A stretch of DNA of 64,000 nucleotides from DASRBN01 sp035294305 (GCA_035294305.1 DATGLD010000048.1:372001-436000); one strand, 5' to 3'; numbered from the stretch's first letter, positions 8,277 to 18,016 are shown. Program-made: numbers and translations. Notes: generated by a model not told the origin, from the sequence alone.

Positions 8277-10268
8277 ATGACGCAGAATACCGCTGGCAGC
8301 CGGGTAATTTATCCTGAAAATGTGCCGGAGTTACGGCTGGACTGGACTTACGCTACAGGGGGGGCGATCAGTTCCGCGCCGGTAGTGGTCAAAGGAACGA
8401 TCTATTTCGGCTCAAGCGACCATAATTTGTACGCGCTCGATGCCAGCACTGGGCAGTTACGCTGGAGTTATTTGATGGGCAGTACCATTGAGGCTGCTCC
8501 GGCGGTGGCTGACGACGTGGTGTATGCTGGATCGTTTGATGGTACACTGGTGGCGCTTGAGGCGACGACAGGCGGCCTGTTGTGGAGCTATACTACAAAG
8601 GACGCTATCGATGCTGCTCCGATTGTCGCGGATGGACTGCTGTATGTTGGTTCGACCGATCATTCGCTATACGCCCTGGATGCCAGCACGGGCGACCTGC
8701 GCTGGCGTTTTGAGGCAGAGGGAGGTATTCAGTCTACGCCTGAAATCGCTGATGGGATGGTTTATTTCGGGTGCTGGGATGGGACGCTGTACGCCCTGGA
8801 TGCTTCTACCGGCGCGAAGGTATGGACTTTTACGACGGGCGGGAGGATCAGCTCTTCCCCTGCGGTAGCCAATGGGGTTGTATACTTCGGGTCGCAGGAT
8901 CATAGTATCTACGCCCTGGATGCCGGCACGGGCACAGAGTTGTGGAGTTACGAGACGGGAGATATTATTCTCTCTTCGCCGGTAGTGAGCAATGGGGTTG
9001 TCTATGTGGGGTCGCACGACAGCAGGTTGCACGCGCTAGACGCGGTTCGCGGCGAGTTGCTGTGGAATTTCCTGGCCGGGGGCGCCATTGATGCTGCCCC
9101 TATCATTGCCGATGAGGTGATCTATGCTGGCTCCTGGGATACGAACCTGTACGCGCTCTCTACGATAACGGGCGAACGGTTGTGGAGCTATGCTACCGGA
9201 GATGCTATCGAGGCGGCGGCAGCCGTCGCAAACGGAGTAGTGTATGTGGGTTCGCGTGATGGCAAGCTTTATGCATTCACCAGCGACAGGCTGTGGAGCT
9301 ATACGACAGCAGGAAGCGTGCAATCATCGCCGGTGGTGGCAAATGGGCTGGTCTACGTTGGCTCGCACGACCATAGAGTCTATGCGTTAGATGCGATGAG
9401 CGGGGATGAGCAATGGAATTACGTGACGGGAGGGAGCATCTTTTCTTCGCCGGCGGTCCTGGATGAAGTAGTCTATACCGGCTCGAATGATAACCTGGTC
9501 TATGCCCTGGCAGGTAGTACGGGAGCCAGGTTGTGGAGTGCGGCGACAGGCGGAAAGGTGACGGCTTCGCCTGTGATTGCGCAAGGGATGGTGCTGATTG
9601 GCTCGCACGATCACACCTTTTATGCGTTTGATGTGAATACAGGTGAGAGGTTGTGGAGTTATACGACCGCCGGGCCTATTTACTCCACGGCTATGGTAGA
9701 CAATGGAAAGGTCTATTTCGGTTCATATGACCATAAGCTGTACGCGCTGGATGTGATGAACGGTAAGGAGGTATGGAGTTATGAAACGGGAGATGCTGTC
9801 CTATCCACACCGGCGATTGCGGAGGGAGCAGTCTACTTTGGTTCGCGCGACCACAACTTTTACGCCCTCGATGCCGCTAGTGGCAAGGAGTTATGGAAGT
9901 TTGAAGCTGGAGATATGATTCACTCATCGCCGGCAGTTGCTAACGGAATCGTCTATTTCGGCTCACACGATCATAGACTCTATGCGCTCGATAGCAGCAC
10001 TGGCGAGGAATGGTGGAATTTCAGTAGTGGAGGAATTATCGATTCCTTGCCCGCGGTGGCAGATGGAATAGTCTATGTTGGTTCGCAGGATCATACATTC
10101 TACGCGCTCAATGCGGAAAGCGGTGAGCGGATCTGGAGCTACACAACGGGAGGAATGATTGTCTCATCTCCGCGAGTAGCCGGTGGGGTAGTATATGTTG
10201 GCTCGGATGACCACAACCTGTACGCCTTTAACCACGGGCAAATCGTGGGAAAGTCTGGTGGCAAGTGA
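8277..10268 (+). CDS. PQQ-like beta-propeller repeat protein, sixteen repeats
   Basis: 663 residues composed almost wholly of 16 tandem ~40-residue units of the form LWSY-TG-I-SSPVVANGVVYVGS-DH-LYALDA-TGE. Each is a PQQ/quinoprotein-type blade with the W docking position. Repeat 8 is shortened by 3 residues (KLYAFTSDRLWSY, about residue 334), dividing the protein into two sets of eight, as expected for two eight-bladed propellers. No signal peptide, transmembrane segment or catalytic dehydrogenase residues are evident, so it is probably an intracellular scaffold or sensor rather than a quinoprotein enzyme. ATG 8277 is chosen because AGGGAGGA lies at 8266-8273; a longer frame from 8247 lacks a site. 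Confidence 0.85.
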   Translation: MTQNTAGSRVIYPENVPELRLDWTYATGGAISSAPVVVKGTIYFGSSDHNLYALDASTGQLRWSYLMGSTIEAAPAVADDVVYAGSFDGTLVALEATTGGLLWSYTTKDAIDAAPIVADGLLYVGSTDHSLYALDASTGDLRWRFEAEGGIQSTPEIADGMVYFGCWDGTLYALDASTGAKVWTFTTGGRISSSPAVANGVVYFGSQDHSIYALDAGTGTELWSYETGDIILSSPVVSNGVVYVGSHDSRLHALDAVRGELLWNFLAGGAIDAAPIIADEVIYAGSWDTNLYALSTITGERLWSYATGDAIEAAAAVANGVVYVGSRDGKLYAFTSDRLWSYTTAGSVQSSPVVANGLVYVGSHDHRVYALDAMSGDEQWNYVTGGSIFSSPAVLDEVVYTGSNDNLVYALAGSTGARLWSAATGGKVTASPVIAQGMVLIGSHDHTFYAFDVNTGERLWSYTTAGPIYSTAMVDNGKVYFGSYDHKLYALDVMNGKEVWSYETGDAVLSTPAIAEGAVYFGSRDHNFYALDAASGKELWKFEAGDMIHSSPAVANGIVYFGSHDHRLYALDSSTGEEWWNFSSGGIIDSLPAVADGIVYVGSQDHTFYALNAESGERIWSYTTGGMIVSSPRVAGGVVYVGSDDHNLYAFNHGQIVGKSGGK

Positions 10269-10300
10269 TGGGGTTGAAGAAAATAGTCCGGCAATCGACG

Positions 10301-10423
10301 CGGGGGCCGATCAATCGGCGGTGGGCGCGGTGAAGCGGCCCCTACGGCAGAGTCGTGGGGCCGCTTCACCGCGTGGGCGCCGGAGGATGTTGGTAAACGG
10401 CGGTGGGGCCGGTTCATTGTGCC
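10301..10423 (+). repeat. Family-A repeat cluster between convergent genes
   Basis: GGGGCCGATCAATCGGCGG, then GGGGCCGCTTCACCGCG pairing with CGCGGTGAAGCGGCCCC (10326-10342), and a further partial unit GGGGCCGGTTCATTGTGCC. The long stem can act as a bidirectional terminator for the PQQ-repeat gene and dps, which converge here. Confidence 0.6.
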
Positions 10424-10460
10424 GGGTGCCGAGGCTATCCTGGGCTAATATAGCACGATG

Positions 10461-11018
10461 TCAGTCGGTATTATTCAGTCCTTGCACGATTTCGAACAGG
10501 AACCACTTGCGGCGTTCGCTCTCGTCAATAATTATTTCTAACTGACTGGCTGTGGCTATATCGCGACAGCGCACACATACCTGGTGCGCTTCCCGCTGCT
10601 TCTTGGCGAGGTGCGCATTGTCCTCCATCAAGCGCCTGGCCATTTCGCCGGGAGGAACAAACTCGCTGTTATCGTCCTCAATTGTCTGCAACTGGCTGAT
10701 GTGGCTGATACTGCGAATTGTGGTACCCCCTATACGGCGCACGCGTTCGGCCAGTGTATCGACGGCACCGAAGATCTGCCTGGCCTGCTCGTCAAAAAGC
10801 AAGTGGTAGTCGCGGAAGTGCGAGCCGGACAGGTGCCAGTGAAAATTCTTGGTCTTGACATAGAGAGCAAACAGATCGGCGACGAGAGGATTGAGCGCCT
10901 CGGTAATCGCCTGCGATTCCTGGGATGTCAGGTCTGTAGGTGTCGCCAATTGTGTGGGCGCTGGGAATATCTTGACCTTGCCATTGGATTGCGTTTTTGT
11001 CGCTTGCCTGGTTGTCAT
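10461..11018 (-). CDS. dps: Dps family DNA-binding ferritin-like protein
   Basis: 185 residues; dodecameric mini-ferritin that oxidises and stores iron with H2O2 and protects DNA. Ferroxidase signature KNFHWHLSGSHFRDYHLLFDE is present with the conserved His, His, Asp and Glu, followed by DTLAERVRRIGG. A basic, flexible N-terminal tail of ~35 residues (MTTRQATKTQSNGKVK) could bind DNA. The start has AGGAGA a few nt upstream. Confidence 0.92.
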   Translation of the reverse strand: MTTRQATKTQSNGKVKIFPAPTQLATPTDLTSQESQAITEALNPLVADLFALYVKTKNFHWHLSGSHFRDYHLLFDEQARQIFGAVDTLAERVRRIGGTTIRSISHISQLQTIEDDNSEFVPPGEMARRLMEDNAHLAKKQREAHQVCVRCRDIATASQLEIIIDESERRKWFLFEIVQGLNNTD

Positions 11019-11209
11019 GATGTATATTCTCCTGAAGGAAGCTGAAAAACCAGTCTGCTCCTGAAAACAGACAGGTAAGGAAGTTGTGCAAATCAGTTTC
11101 AGGAGCAGGGTCAGAACGTTAAAGCTACGTAAATGTACCGGCCAAAGTACCGGTTTGGGAAGTAACCCACGTCCATTGTACGTTTCTACAAGCGGAAAAG
11201 TTCCATATC

Positions 11210-11416
11210 CTAAGGCTCAGGAGGACATTTTTCGAGCTCATTTTCTACAAGTTGCAGCGTGTTTTGCAGGCTCTTGAGAATATTGACGGTCTCGATGGGG
11301 TTGGCTACACCCTCGTATTCTTCCAGGCTCAGTGCCTGTTTCAGGGCATTGATTTCTAGAATGAGATTTGTATGGAGCCGGCGCAGCTGGCTGCACCTAT
11401 TCTGGGTATTCTGCAT
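11210..11416 (-). CDS. Small coiled-coil protein, unknown function
   Basis: 68 residues from ATG 11416, preceded by AAGGAGACAAAAGT. Sequence is Leu/Glu/Asn-rich, with segments LRRLHTNLILEINALKQAL and TVNILKSLQNTLQLVENEL, likely two amphipathic helices. I do not recognise a family. An upstream in-frame extension to 11500 crosses repeat DNA and is not preferred. Confidence 0.5.
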   Translation of the reverse strand: MQNTQNRCSQLRRLHTNLILEINALKQALSLEEYEGVANPIETVNILKSLQNTLQLVENELEKCPPEP

Positions 11417-11434
11417 ACTTTTGTCTCCTTCTTT

Positions 11435-11498
11435 TTGTTGATACGGAGGACGACTTGTTGATACGGAGGGCAACCACAAGGGTGCACCCTTACATGCC
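11435..11498 (+). repeat. Tandem 15-bp repeat plus family-B repeat
   Basis: TTGTTGATACGGAGG occurs twice (11435-11449 and 11455-11469), followed by GGGCAACCACAAGGGTGCACCCTTAC, a family-B unit. It lies between the 2-hydroxyacid dehydrogenase gene and the small downstream gene on the minus strand. Confidence 0.55.
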
Positions 11499-11557
11499 AA
11501 CGGTGTCCTTCAGATTCTATTACATTGTGTACGAGCAGTCCAGGATAGAAGAGGACA

Positions 11558-12592
11558 TCAATACTCCTGTTCTTTGTCCACGAGATTGTAGAGGGGCTGG
11601 CCGGAGAGGTAGCGGCGTAGATTTTCGGCGAAGAGCATGGAGACGCGATTGTCGTATTCGGGGGTGAGGCCGGAAATGTGAGGGCTGAGAAAGACATTGG
11701 GCAGATGCCACAATGGGCTATCTGATGGGAGTGGCTCCTGCTCGAACACGTCGAGGGCGGCACCCGCGATTTGTTTCTCTTGCAGGGCTTGAATAAGGTC
11801 GGCTTGATTGCAAACGTCGCCGCGGGCGATATTGACCAGGAAAGCGCTATTTTTCATGGACTGGAAAGCGGCTTGATTGAACATGCCTCGTGTGCCGGAG
11901 GTGGATGGAACGGCGATGACGACGATATCACACTCGGTGAGCATGGCTGGCAACTGGTCTGGGGTATAATAGCGCGCGGGGAGCGAGCCATTGGGGTCAC
12001 CGACGCCGGGGAATTGAAAGCCATGATCGCGGTGATCGGCGCCGCGTTGCATGGCGAGGATGCGCATGCCGAAGGCGCCGGCCAGGCGCGCGACCTGGCG
12101 ACCAATGCTGCCGTAGCCGACGATGCCGATGGTTTTACCCCATAGTTCCCAGGGTAGAAACACGGAGCGAGATAGCCTTTCGGGTGACCATACTCCCGTC
12201 CGCTGCCAGTCAAGCAGGCTGGGGAGGCGATGGAACCAGGCCAGGATCATGGTAAAGACGTATTCGGCGATATTGATGGCATGAATGCCGCTGGAAGTCG
12301 TGAACATGACATCAGTTTTGAAAAGCGGCTGGTTGACAACCTGGTTCACGCCCGCCGAGTAGAGCTGCACCCAGCGCAGATCAGGAACCTGGTCGGGAGC
12401 AGGCAAATTCCAGCCGAAGGTGTAGAGAATCTGGACTTCTCGCCACAGGTCCGCGGAGATTGCACTCCAGTCATCGGGCGAGCGCTTTTCAATGCGCAGG
12501 TTGGGTGAAGTTTGCTGCAAACGCTCCAACCAGCCGGCGCCGAGGCGGGCCAGGCAGAGAACTACGATAGCTTTGTCGTTACTGGCGGTCAT
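11558..12592 (-). CDS. D-isomer-specific 2-hydroxyacid dehydrogenase
   Basis: 344 residues, NAD(P)-dependent reductase of 2-oxoacids. Rossmann motif TIGIVGYGSIGRQVARLAGAF; catalytic Arg in NIARGD, Glu in DVFEQEPLP and His in LSPHISG are all present. The divergent N-terminal substrate domain (LGAGWLERLQQT) resembles GhrA-like members, so glyoxylate/hydroxypyruvate reduction is possible but unproven. Downstream of, and co-directional with, the phosphohexomutase gene, 14 bp apart, probably one transcript. Confidence 0.85.
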   Translation of the reverse strand: MTASNDKAIVVLCLARLGAGWLERLQQTSPNLRIEKRSPDDWSAISADLWREVQILYTFGWNLPAPDQVPDLRWVQLYSAGVNQVVNQPLFKTDVMFTTSSGIHAINIAEYVFTMILAWFHRLPSLLDWQRTGVWSPERLSRSVFLPWELWGKTIGIVGYGSIGRQVARLAGAFGMRILAMQRGADHRDHGFQFPGVGDPNGSLPARYYTPDQLPAMLTECDIVVIAVPSTSGTRGMFNQAAFQSMKNSAFLVNIARGDVCNQADLIQALQEKQIAGAALDVFEQEPLPSDSPLWHLPNVFLSPHISGLTPEYDNRVSMLFAENLRRYLSGQPLYNLVDKEQEY

Positions 12593-12606
12593 AAAAGAAA
12601 GTCTCC

Positions 12607-13968
12607 TTAACTGCGGATGAATTCAAGGACTTCGTCGCGTTTCTGCACCATTAAGGATGATGTCTTCGCTTCGAGGTTGAGACGCAGCAAGGGTTCGGTG
12701 TTGGATGGGCGGACATTGAACCACCAGTCACCATAGTCGATAGTGATGCCGTCCAGGTGATCGAGCGATTGGGCATTTTTACCGAAATGTTCTTCGATAG
12801 CCTTGAGTTTGCCCTGAACATCGCTGACATGGGTATTGATCTCTCCACTGCGCACCCAGGTATCGAGGGGTTGGATAAGCTGGGAGAGCGGCTTGTTTTC
12901 GACGGAGAGGAGCTCGAGGATAAGCAGGAAGGCGATGAGACCGGAGTCGGCGTACCAGTTGTCGCGGAAGTAGAAATGGCCGGAATGCTCACCGCCGAAG
13001 ATGGCATTCTCTTTACGCATTTCTGCTTTGATAAAGGAATGCCCGACGCGCGTGCGAACTGCCCTGCCGCTCTCTCTTTCAATCAAGGCGGGGACGCTCT
13101 TGGAGAGGATGAGGTTGTAGAGGATGGTGGAACCGGGGTGCTTGCGCAGAATGCTATCGGAGACGAGCAGCATGACCATGGAGCCGTCAACGATATTGCC
13201 GTGCTCATCAACGGGGAACATGCGGTCGGCATCGCCGTCGAAGGCGGCCCCAAAATCGGCTCCGACCTCGATGACTTTCTTGCGCAGGGCTTCAAGATTT
13301 TCCGGTTCAATTGGGCTGGGGGAATGGTTCGGGAAAGTGCCATCGAGTTCAAAGTAGAGGGGTACGAGTTGGGCCGTCAGGTGCTGGAATACGCGGGGCA
13401 TAATCATGCCTGCCATGCCGTTGCCGGCATCGACGACGACTTTGAGCGGCCGAATCTTGCTGGTATCAATGTAGGAAAGCGCGTGCCGGACGTAGTCGTC
13501 GGTGGCATCGCGATGCGTGACCTGGCCCTTGTTTTGTGGTTCAGGAAAGTTGCCCTGTATTGCCAGGTCGCGTATATCGGCAAGGCCGGTATCGAGGCTA
13601 ATGGGGGCAGCTCCGGCGCGGCAGAATTTCATGCCGTTATATTGTTTGGGGTTGTGCGATGCCGTAATCATGATGCCTGCCGGATAATTATAGTTGCCGA
13701 CGATGAAATAGAGTTCGTCGGTGGTGGTCAGGCCGCAATCGGCGACGTTGACGCCTTGATCGGTGATGCCGTGAATGAGGGCAGCAGCCAGTTGAGGTGA
13801 TGAGACACGCATATCACGGCTGACTACAATCTCCGGGACATGCAAATAGATGGCGGCGGCCCGCCCGATGCGATAAACGATCTCCTCATTGAGGTCCTGT
13901 CCATAAACGCCGCGCACATCGTAAGCTTTGAAGATACTGGGATCAATGATATTGCCGGTGGTTGTCAT
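12607..13968 (-). CDS. manB: Phosphomannomutase/phosphoglucomutase
   Basis: 453 residues of the alpha-D-phosphohexomutase superfamily. Phosphoserine loop ITASHNPKQYNGMKF, metal-binding DGDADRMFPVDEHG, sugar-binding GGEHSGHFYFRD and the C-terminal phosphate-binding RPSNTEPLLRLNLEA are all visible. Supplies mannose-1-P or glucose-1-P for sugar nucleotides; the exact hexose preference cannot be read from the sequence. Start ATG 13968. Confidence 0.9.
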   Translation of the reverse strand: MTTTGNIIDPSIFKAYDVRGVYGQDLNEEIVYRIGRAAAIYLHVPEIVVSRDMRVSSPQLAAALIHGITDQGVNVADCGLTTTDELYFIVGNYNYPAGIMITASHNPKQYNGMKFCRAGAAPISLDTGLADIRDLAIQGNFPEPQNKGQVTHRDATDDYVRHALSYIDTSKIRPLKVVVDAGNGMAGMIMPRVFQHLTAQLVPLYFELDGTFPNHSPSPIEPENLEALRKKVIEVGADFGAAFDGDADRMFPVDEHGNIVDGSMVMLLVSDSILRKHPGSTILYNLILSKSVPALIERESGRAVRTRVGHSFIKAEMRKENAIFGGEHSGHFYFRDNWYADSGLIAFLLILELLSVENKPLSQLIQPLDTWVRSGEINTHVSDVQGKLKAIEEHFGKNAQSLDHLDGITIDYGDWWFNVRPSNTEPLLRLNLEAKTSSLMVQKRDEVLEFIRS

Positions 13969-13985
13969 TCTTTATCGGCTCCTTT

Positions 13986-14435
13986 CAGGGCGACCACGAG
14001 GCCTACCCTCTCGTATACAGGTTATCTACCAACAAGTGTACCACGTTCCGCGAACGCATTGTGAAATGATCTAACCTCCTCTATCGTCTTTTTTTCTACA
14101 CAGGTAATCTTTCCTCGTGAGAGACAGCGTGCGATTCACGATGATGAGCGCCAAGAATCGCTGCCAGCCCCGCAGGAAGAGATTCTCGAAGTATTTAACC
14201 AGCGCTGTGCAGGCATGGGCCAGGGCGGCGCCCTGGCCCATGCCTCATGCTATACAGAAGATGCAGACTCTCTCACCTATCAGGCGAATACTTGAAAAGC
14301 AACTGCCGTCTCACCCTCCATGCCCGTCATAGCCGTAAACAGCGGGGCCTGCCGTATTATTGCTCCCATCGGCCAGAGGAGGAGAGGTGGGCCTTGGCGC
14401 AAGGCAGGTTTGGCCCCGCTGTGGGTACGCCGGGT
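13986..14435 (+). other. Intergenic region with family-B repeat and two hairpins; no gene seen
   Basis: Holds GGGCGACCACGAGGCCTACC (13989-14008, family B); a perfect inverted repeat with 16-bp arms and a 3-nt loop at 14211-14245 (arm AGGCATGGGCCAGGGC); and a longer-range stem ACAGCGGGGCC (14339-14349) with GGCCCCGCTGT (14412-14422), just downstream of the membrane protein gene on the minus strand and probably its terminator. Confidence 0.6.
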
Positions 14436-14837
14436 TTACACGACGTAAACCAGCAGGATTGGCGCGCCGACCAGGAAAGCGGCAATCCAGGGATCGTACC
14501 AGTTCGGACCCAACCAGGTTAGATTCATTTGTATGGAATAGGGGAATTTAAAGACGGCCAGGAGGGATAAGATTCCACCAATCATGATGCTACTGGCAAA
14601 GGCGAGTAGAACGCCTTCGAAGGTACTTTTTATACTCTTTATGCCTCTACCAAGAGCAAAAGCCATCAAGGTCAAGACGATAATCGAAAGCAAGAGGAAG
14701 AAAAGGTTGGCCGGGGGAGTCGAGGCAACCGCACCGAGGCTGGAAATTCCAGGGAATGTGAGCGCACCAGCGGCGGCCAAAACGATAAGGACAAACAATA
14801 CGAAGGCCATTTGAAGGGCCCATTTACCGAAATCCAT
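14436..14837 (-). CDS. Small four-helix membrane protein, unknown function
   Basis: 133 residues with four predicted transmembrane segments: about residues 8-30, 45-65, 75-98 and 115-133. No charged or catalytic signature, and I do not recognise the family. ATG 14837 is preceded by AAAGGAG (minus strand). It stands alone between hairpin-rich intergenic DNA and a decayed gene. Confidence 0.6.
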   Translation of the reverse strand: MDFGKWALQMAFVLFVLIVLAAAGALTFPGISSLGAVASTPPANLFFLLLSIIVLTLMAFALGRGIKSIKSTFEGVLLAFASSIMIGGILSLLAVFKFPYSIQMNLTWLGPNWYDPWIAAFLVGAPILLVYVV

Positions 14838-15094
14838 GTTCTACTCCTTTAGTGGACGGCATAGTCCAACTCCCGAAAAGCATCATATTACCCCTCTATA
14901 ACGGATGCTGTTTGCCTTACTTCAGCTACATCAAAAGCCTATTTGATATTTTCTCCCTATGGCTTTAGCTCTACTGTTTATAATGTGCAAGAGATATACT
15001 TCATAAAGAAGTATACACCAAACTAGCTGATTTTTCAGCATTCTGGGGAACTAAATCGGCATTATTTATGAGGAATGGGGCTATGTTCGATGTA

Positions 15095-15546
15095 TTATTG
15101 AGCGCATACTGCGAAACGCAGCGAATTCTGATCGCTGGTCAGACCTGAGCGCAGCAAGATGCCGATAAGAGGGGTATTTCTTTCATTACTGGTGGGTGTC
15201 AACCAGATACTGACATTATTTGCCAGGGCAGAGAGTTGGGCAATCATTGTTGTGATGATCAGGTAGAAGACTAAGCCGAGAATGATCAGGACAATGAGAT
15301 AGGAGGCAAGAATGGCAAGAAGTCGCGGTATGAATCGTCTGAAAAGTGCTACCAGCGGGGTGATGGCAGAGGCGGTGAGGCCGCTACTGCCAAGATGAGC
15401 AGCGATGTGGTAATATGGCTGGCGGCCCAGCGTATGACGAGGGCCAGGGCGAGAGCGGCGAGAATGGTGAGCAGGATGATCAGGCGCCTCGTCCATGCGG
15501 ACGTCGATGTGTTGCTATACAGTGAAGGCTGGTGCGAATCGCGCAT
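15095..15546 (-). pseudogene. AI-2E family transporter (PerM/UPF0118), N-terminal remnant
   Basis: Two overlapping minus-strand frames together read as the start of an AI-2E/PerM transporter: RRLIILLTILAALALALVIR, then after a one-base frameshift near 15390-15400 SAITPLVALFRRFIPRLLAI and ASYLIVLIILGLVFYLIITT. The protein stops about 130 residues in, where the family has roughly 350, so it is both frameshifted and truncated. Divergent from the molybdopterin enzyme gene. Confidence 0.7.
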
Positions 15547-15637
15547 TGAGAGTATTGTGCCAGCTCCTTTCGGATGGAATCGACCAATTATGAATTCAAT
15601 TCAATCATACTTCAGGAGCACGTACAAGGGTAAAAAT

Positions 15638-18016
15638 ATGGAAGCAGAGCAATTGAATGCTACAGGCTCATCAACTGGATTTGAACGCCGCAAAGAAGAT
15701 TATCCGCTAATAACCGGTCATGGGCATTATGTTGACGATTTGAGACCGGCGACTGGCCGGCCTGCTGCTCTCTATATGGCTGTAGTCCGTAGCCCCTATG
15801 CGCATGCGGAGATCAAAAATGTGGGTCTCGACGCGGCCAGGGCCGTACCAGAGGTGGTTGGTGTCTTCGAGGGCGCGGAAGTGGTAAAAGACATGCCTGC
15901 TCTCGATACTATACCCGTGCCGGGTCTGAAGAAGCCTGAACGGCGTCCTATGGCTATAGGAAAGACACGTTATGTAGGGGATGCTGTGGCAGTTGTGGTG
16001 GCTGAAAGCCTGTATGCCGCGCTGGATGCGCGCGACCTGGTGGAAGTGGGGTATGAGCCTCTAGAGGCAGTGACGGACGCAGAGCAAGCGCTGCAGGGGG
16101 ATGCGCCTTTGCTCTATGAGGAAGCAGGCTCAAATGTTGCTTTCACTTCGCAGATGAGGGGAGGCGATATCGCGGGCGCTTTCGAGCAGGCGGATCATAT
16201 CGTTCGGCTGCGAATAGTCAACCAGCGGCTGGCGCCGAGTTCAATTGAGCCGCGGGCCTGCATGTTTGACTTTGACCCGGACAATGGAGAGCTTACGGCC
16301 TGGATGTCTTCTCAATCCATTTTCAGGGCACGGGATACGCTGGCGGCATTTTTGCGCCTGGATCGCAATCGCATCCATGTGAAAAACGCGGATGTTGGTG
16401 GTGCTTTTGGCGCTAAAAATGCGCTTTTAGGCGAGGAAATCGTGGCGGCGGCGCTGGCGATGAAATTGGGGAGAGCAGTGAAATGGATTGAGGGGCGCAG
16501 TGAGAATTTGCAGGCGCAGACGCACGGGCGCGGCCAGGTAAACTATATCGAGGCGGCAGTCAAAGACGATGGACGCGTTCTCGGTTTAAAGGTGCGCACG
16601 ATTGCCGATCTTGGCGCGTTTCTGGCCGGGGCGACTGCCATGGTTCCTAATCGCACTCCATCTTTTCTGTGCGGCCCATATCGAATACAGGCTGTGGAGA
16701 GCGAGGTGGTGGGAGTGTTCACCAACAAGGTGCCCACCGCTCCTTACAGGGGCGCGGGGCGCCCCGAAGCAACCTATATGCTGGAACGCACTATGGATCG
16801 CATCGCGCACGAACTGAAGATCGATGCAGTCGAACTGCGAGGGCGCAACTTTATTTCAGTGGATGCTTTCCCTTACACGACCGTGACTGGTGTCAGCTAC
16901 GATAGCGGCAATTATGCCGCCGCACTTACTAGAGCTTTAGAGTTATCCGGGTACACAAGTTTACGCGAAGAACAATCCGGGAGGCGGGAGTCAGGAAATC
17001 CCAGGTTGCTGGGGATCGGCATGTCCAGCTTTATTGAACTGACGGGCGATAGCGCAGCTCCTCCCGGCATGCTCCGCGAAGCAGCGACGGTACGCATTCG
17101 CAGGGATGGAACTATTCTGGTTCAAAGCGGCGTGGCGCACAACGGCCAGGGGCATTTTACGGCTTTTGCCCAGATTGCAGCAAGCGTTTTTGGTCTACCC
17201 GGCTCAAAAGTGGAAGTGCACATGAATGATTCGAGCTTGCCGGGTTTTAGCGTTGGCACATTCGGCAGCCGTATCACCCAGGTTGCCGGTTCTGCTGTGC
17301 AGCTGGCAGCCGAGGCTGTGCGTGAAAAGGCTTTGCGAGTGGCGGCAAGCAGACTGGAAGGGGCCCCGGCAGACCTGGTGATGGAGGGAGGCAAAGTGAT
17401 GGTACGAGGGGTGCCCGCGCGCTCAATCGCGTTAGGAGAACTTGCGCGGCTGGTGGAGGAGAAGCCTGACTTGATTGAACATGAGGCCCCCAATGCGTCA
17501 AATAGTGTTCTTATCGAGGGACTGGCGGCGTGGCGGGATTTCAGTCCACAGGGAGCCGCCTATGCCTCGGGCACACATATAGCGGTGGTGGAGGTAGAAA
17601 TGGAAACCGGCGAGGTGCGTATCCTTAAATATGTAGCGGTCGACGATTGCGGGCGTGTGCTCAATCACCACCTTGCCGAATCGCAGATACATGGTAGCAT
17701 CGCACAGGGCATTGGGCAGGCATTGTATGAAGAAGTGCTATATGACCAGGATGGGCAGTTGCTTACCGGTACGTTGATGGATTACGCGCTGCCGATTGCT
17801 GCGCAGATGCCCGAGTTCGTGACAGATTTTGTCGAAACGCCCTCGCCTTTCAATCCAACCGGCGCGAAAGGTGTGGGCGAGGCAGGTTGCATCGGCGCTC
17901 CGCCCGCGATTGTGAATGCGGTGCTGGATGCGCTCGAGCCCTTGGGGATAAGGGAAATTGATATGCCATTGAAGCCGGAGAAGGTTTGGAGAGCTATTAT
18001 GAACTCGAAATTGTGA
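15638..18016 (+). CDS. Molybdopterin-binding large subunit of the xanthine dehydrogenase/CO dehydrogenase family
   Basis: 792 residues. N-terminal a/b hammerhead domain (GHGHYVDDL, VRSPYAHAEI) and Mo-pterin domains. The active-site loop reads APYRGAGRPEATYMLE near residue 367; this is the AYRGAGR type of form II CoxL-like enzymes, not the AYxCSFR loop of true aerobic CO dehydrogenase. The catalytic Glu is in AKGVGEAGCIGAPP near residue 745. The medium (FAD) and small (2Fe-2S) subunit genes normally beside it are absent. Start ATG 15638; an open frame continues ~80 codons upstream into the pseudogene but has no family similarity. Substrate unknown, likely an aldehyde or heterocycle. Confidence 0.88.
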   Translation: MEAEQLNATGSSTGFERRKEDYPLITGHGHYVDDLRPATGRPAALYMAVVRSPYAHAEIKNVGLDAARAVPEVVGVFEGAEVVKDMPALDTIPVPGLKKPERRPMAIGKTRYVGDAVAVVVAESLYAALDARDLVEVGYEPLEAVTDAEQALQGDAPLLYEEAGSNVAFTSQMRGGDIAGAFEQADHIVRLRIVNQRLAPSSIEPRACMFDFDPDNGELTAWMSSQSIFRARDTLAAFLRLDRNRIHVKNADVGGAFGAKNALLGEEIVAAALAMKLGRAVKWIEGRSENLQAQTHGRGQVNYIEAAVKDDGRVLGLKVRTIADLGAFLAGATAMVPNRTPSFLCGPYRIQAVESEVVGVFTNKVPTAPYRGAGRPEATYMLERTMDRIAHELKIDAVELRGRNFISVDAFPYTTVTGVSYDSGNYAAALTRALELSGYTSLREEQSGRRESGNPRLLGIGMSSFIELTGDSAAPPGMLREAATVRIRRDGTILVQSGVAHNGQGHFTAFAQIAASVFGLPGSKVEVHMNDSSLPGFSVGTFGSRITQVAGSAVQLAAEAVREKALRVAASRLEGAPADLVMEGGKVMVRGVPARSIALGELARLVEEKPDLIEHEAPNASNSVLIEGLAAWRDFSPQGAAYASGTHIAVVEVEMETGEVRILKYVAVDDCGRVLNHHLAESQIHGSIAQGIGQALYEEVLYDQDGQLLTGTLMDYALPIAAQMPEFVTDFVETPSPFNPTGAKGVGEAGCIGAPPAIVNAVLDALEPLGIREIDMPLKPEKVWRAIMNSKL

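Noticed and set aside
12757..13800. 347-codon open frame on the plus strand
   Set aside because: Antisense of the phosphohexomutase gene, whose catalytic motifs are all on the minus strand.
15395..15637. N-terminal extension of the molybdopterin subunit
   Set aside because: The upstream in-frame codons overlap the antisense of the AI-2E pseudogene and do not resemble the family; ATG 15638 fits the hammerhead domain start.
15638..18016. True aerobic CO dehydrogenase (CoxL form I)
   Set aside because: The active-site loop is PYRGAGR, not AYxCSFR, and the other Cox subunits are missing.
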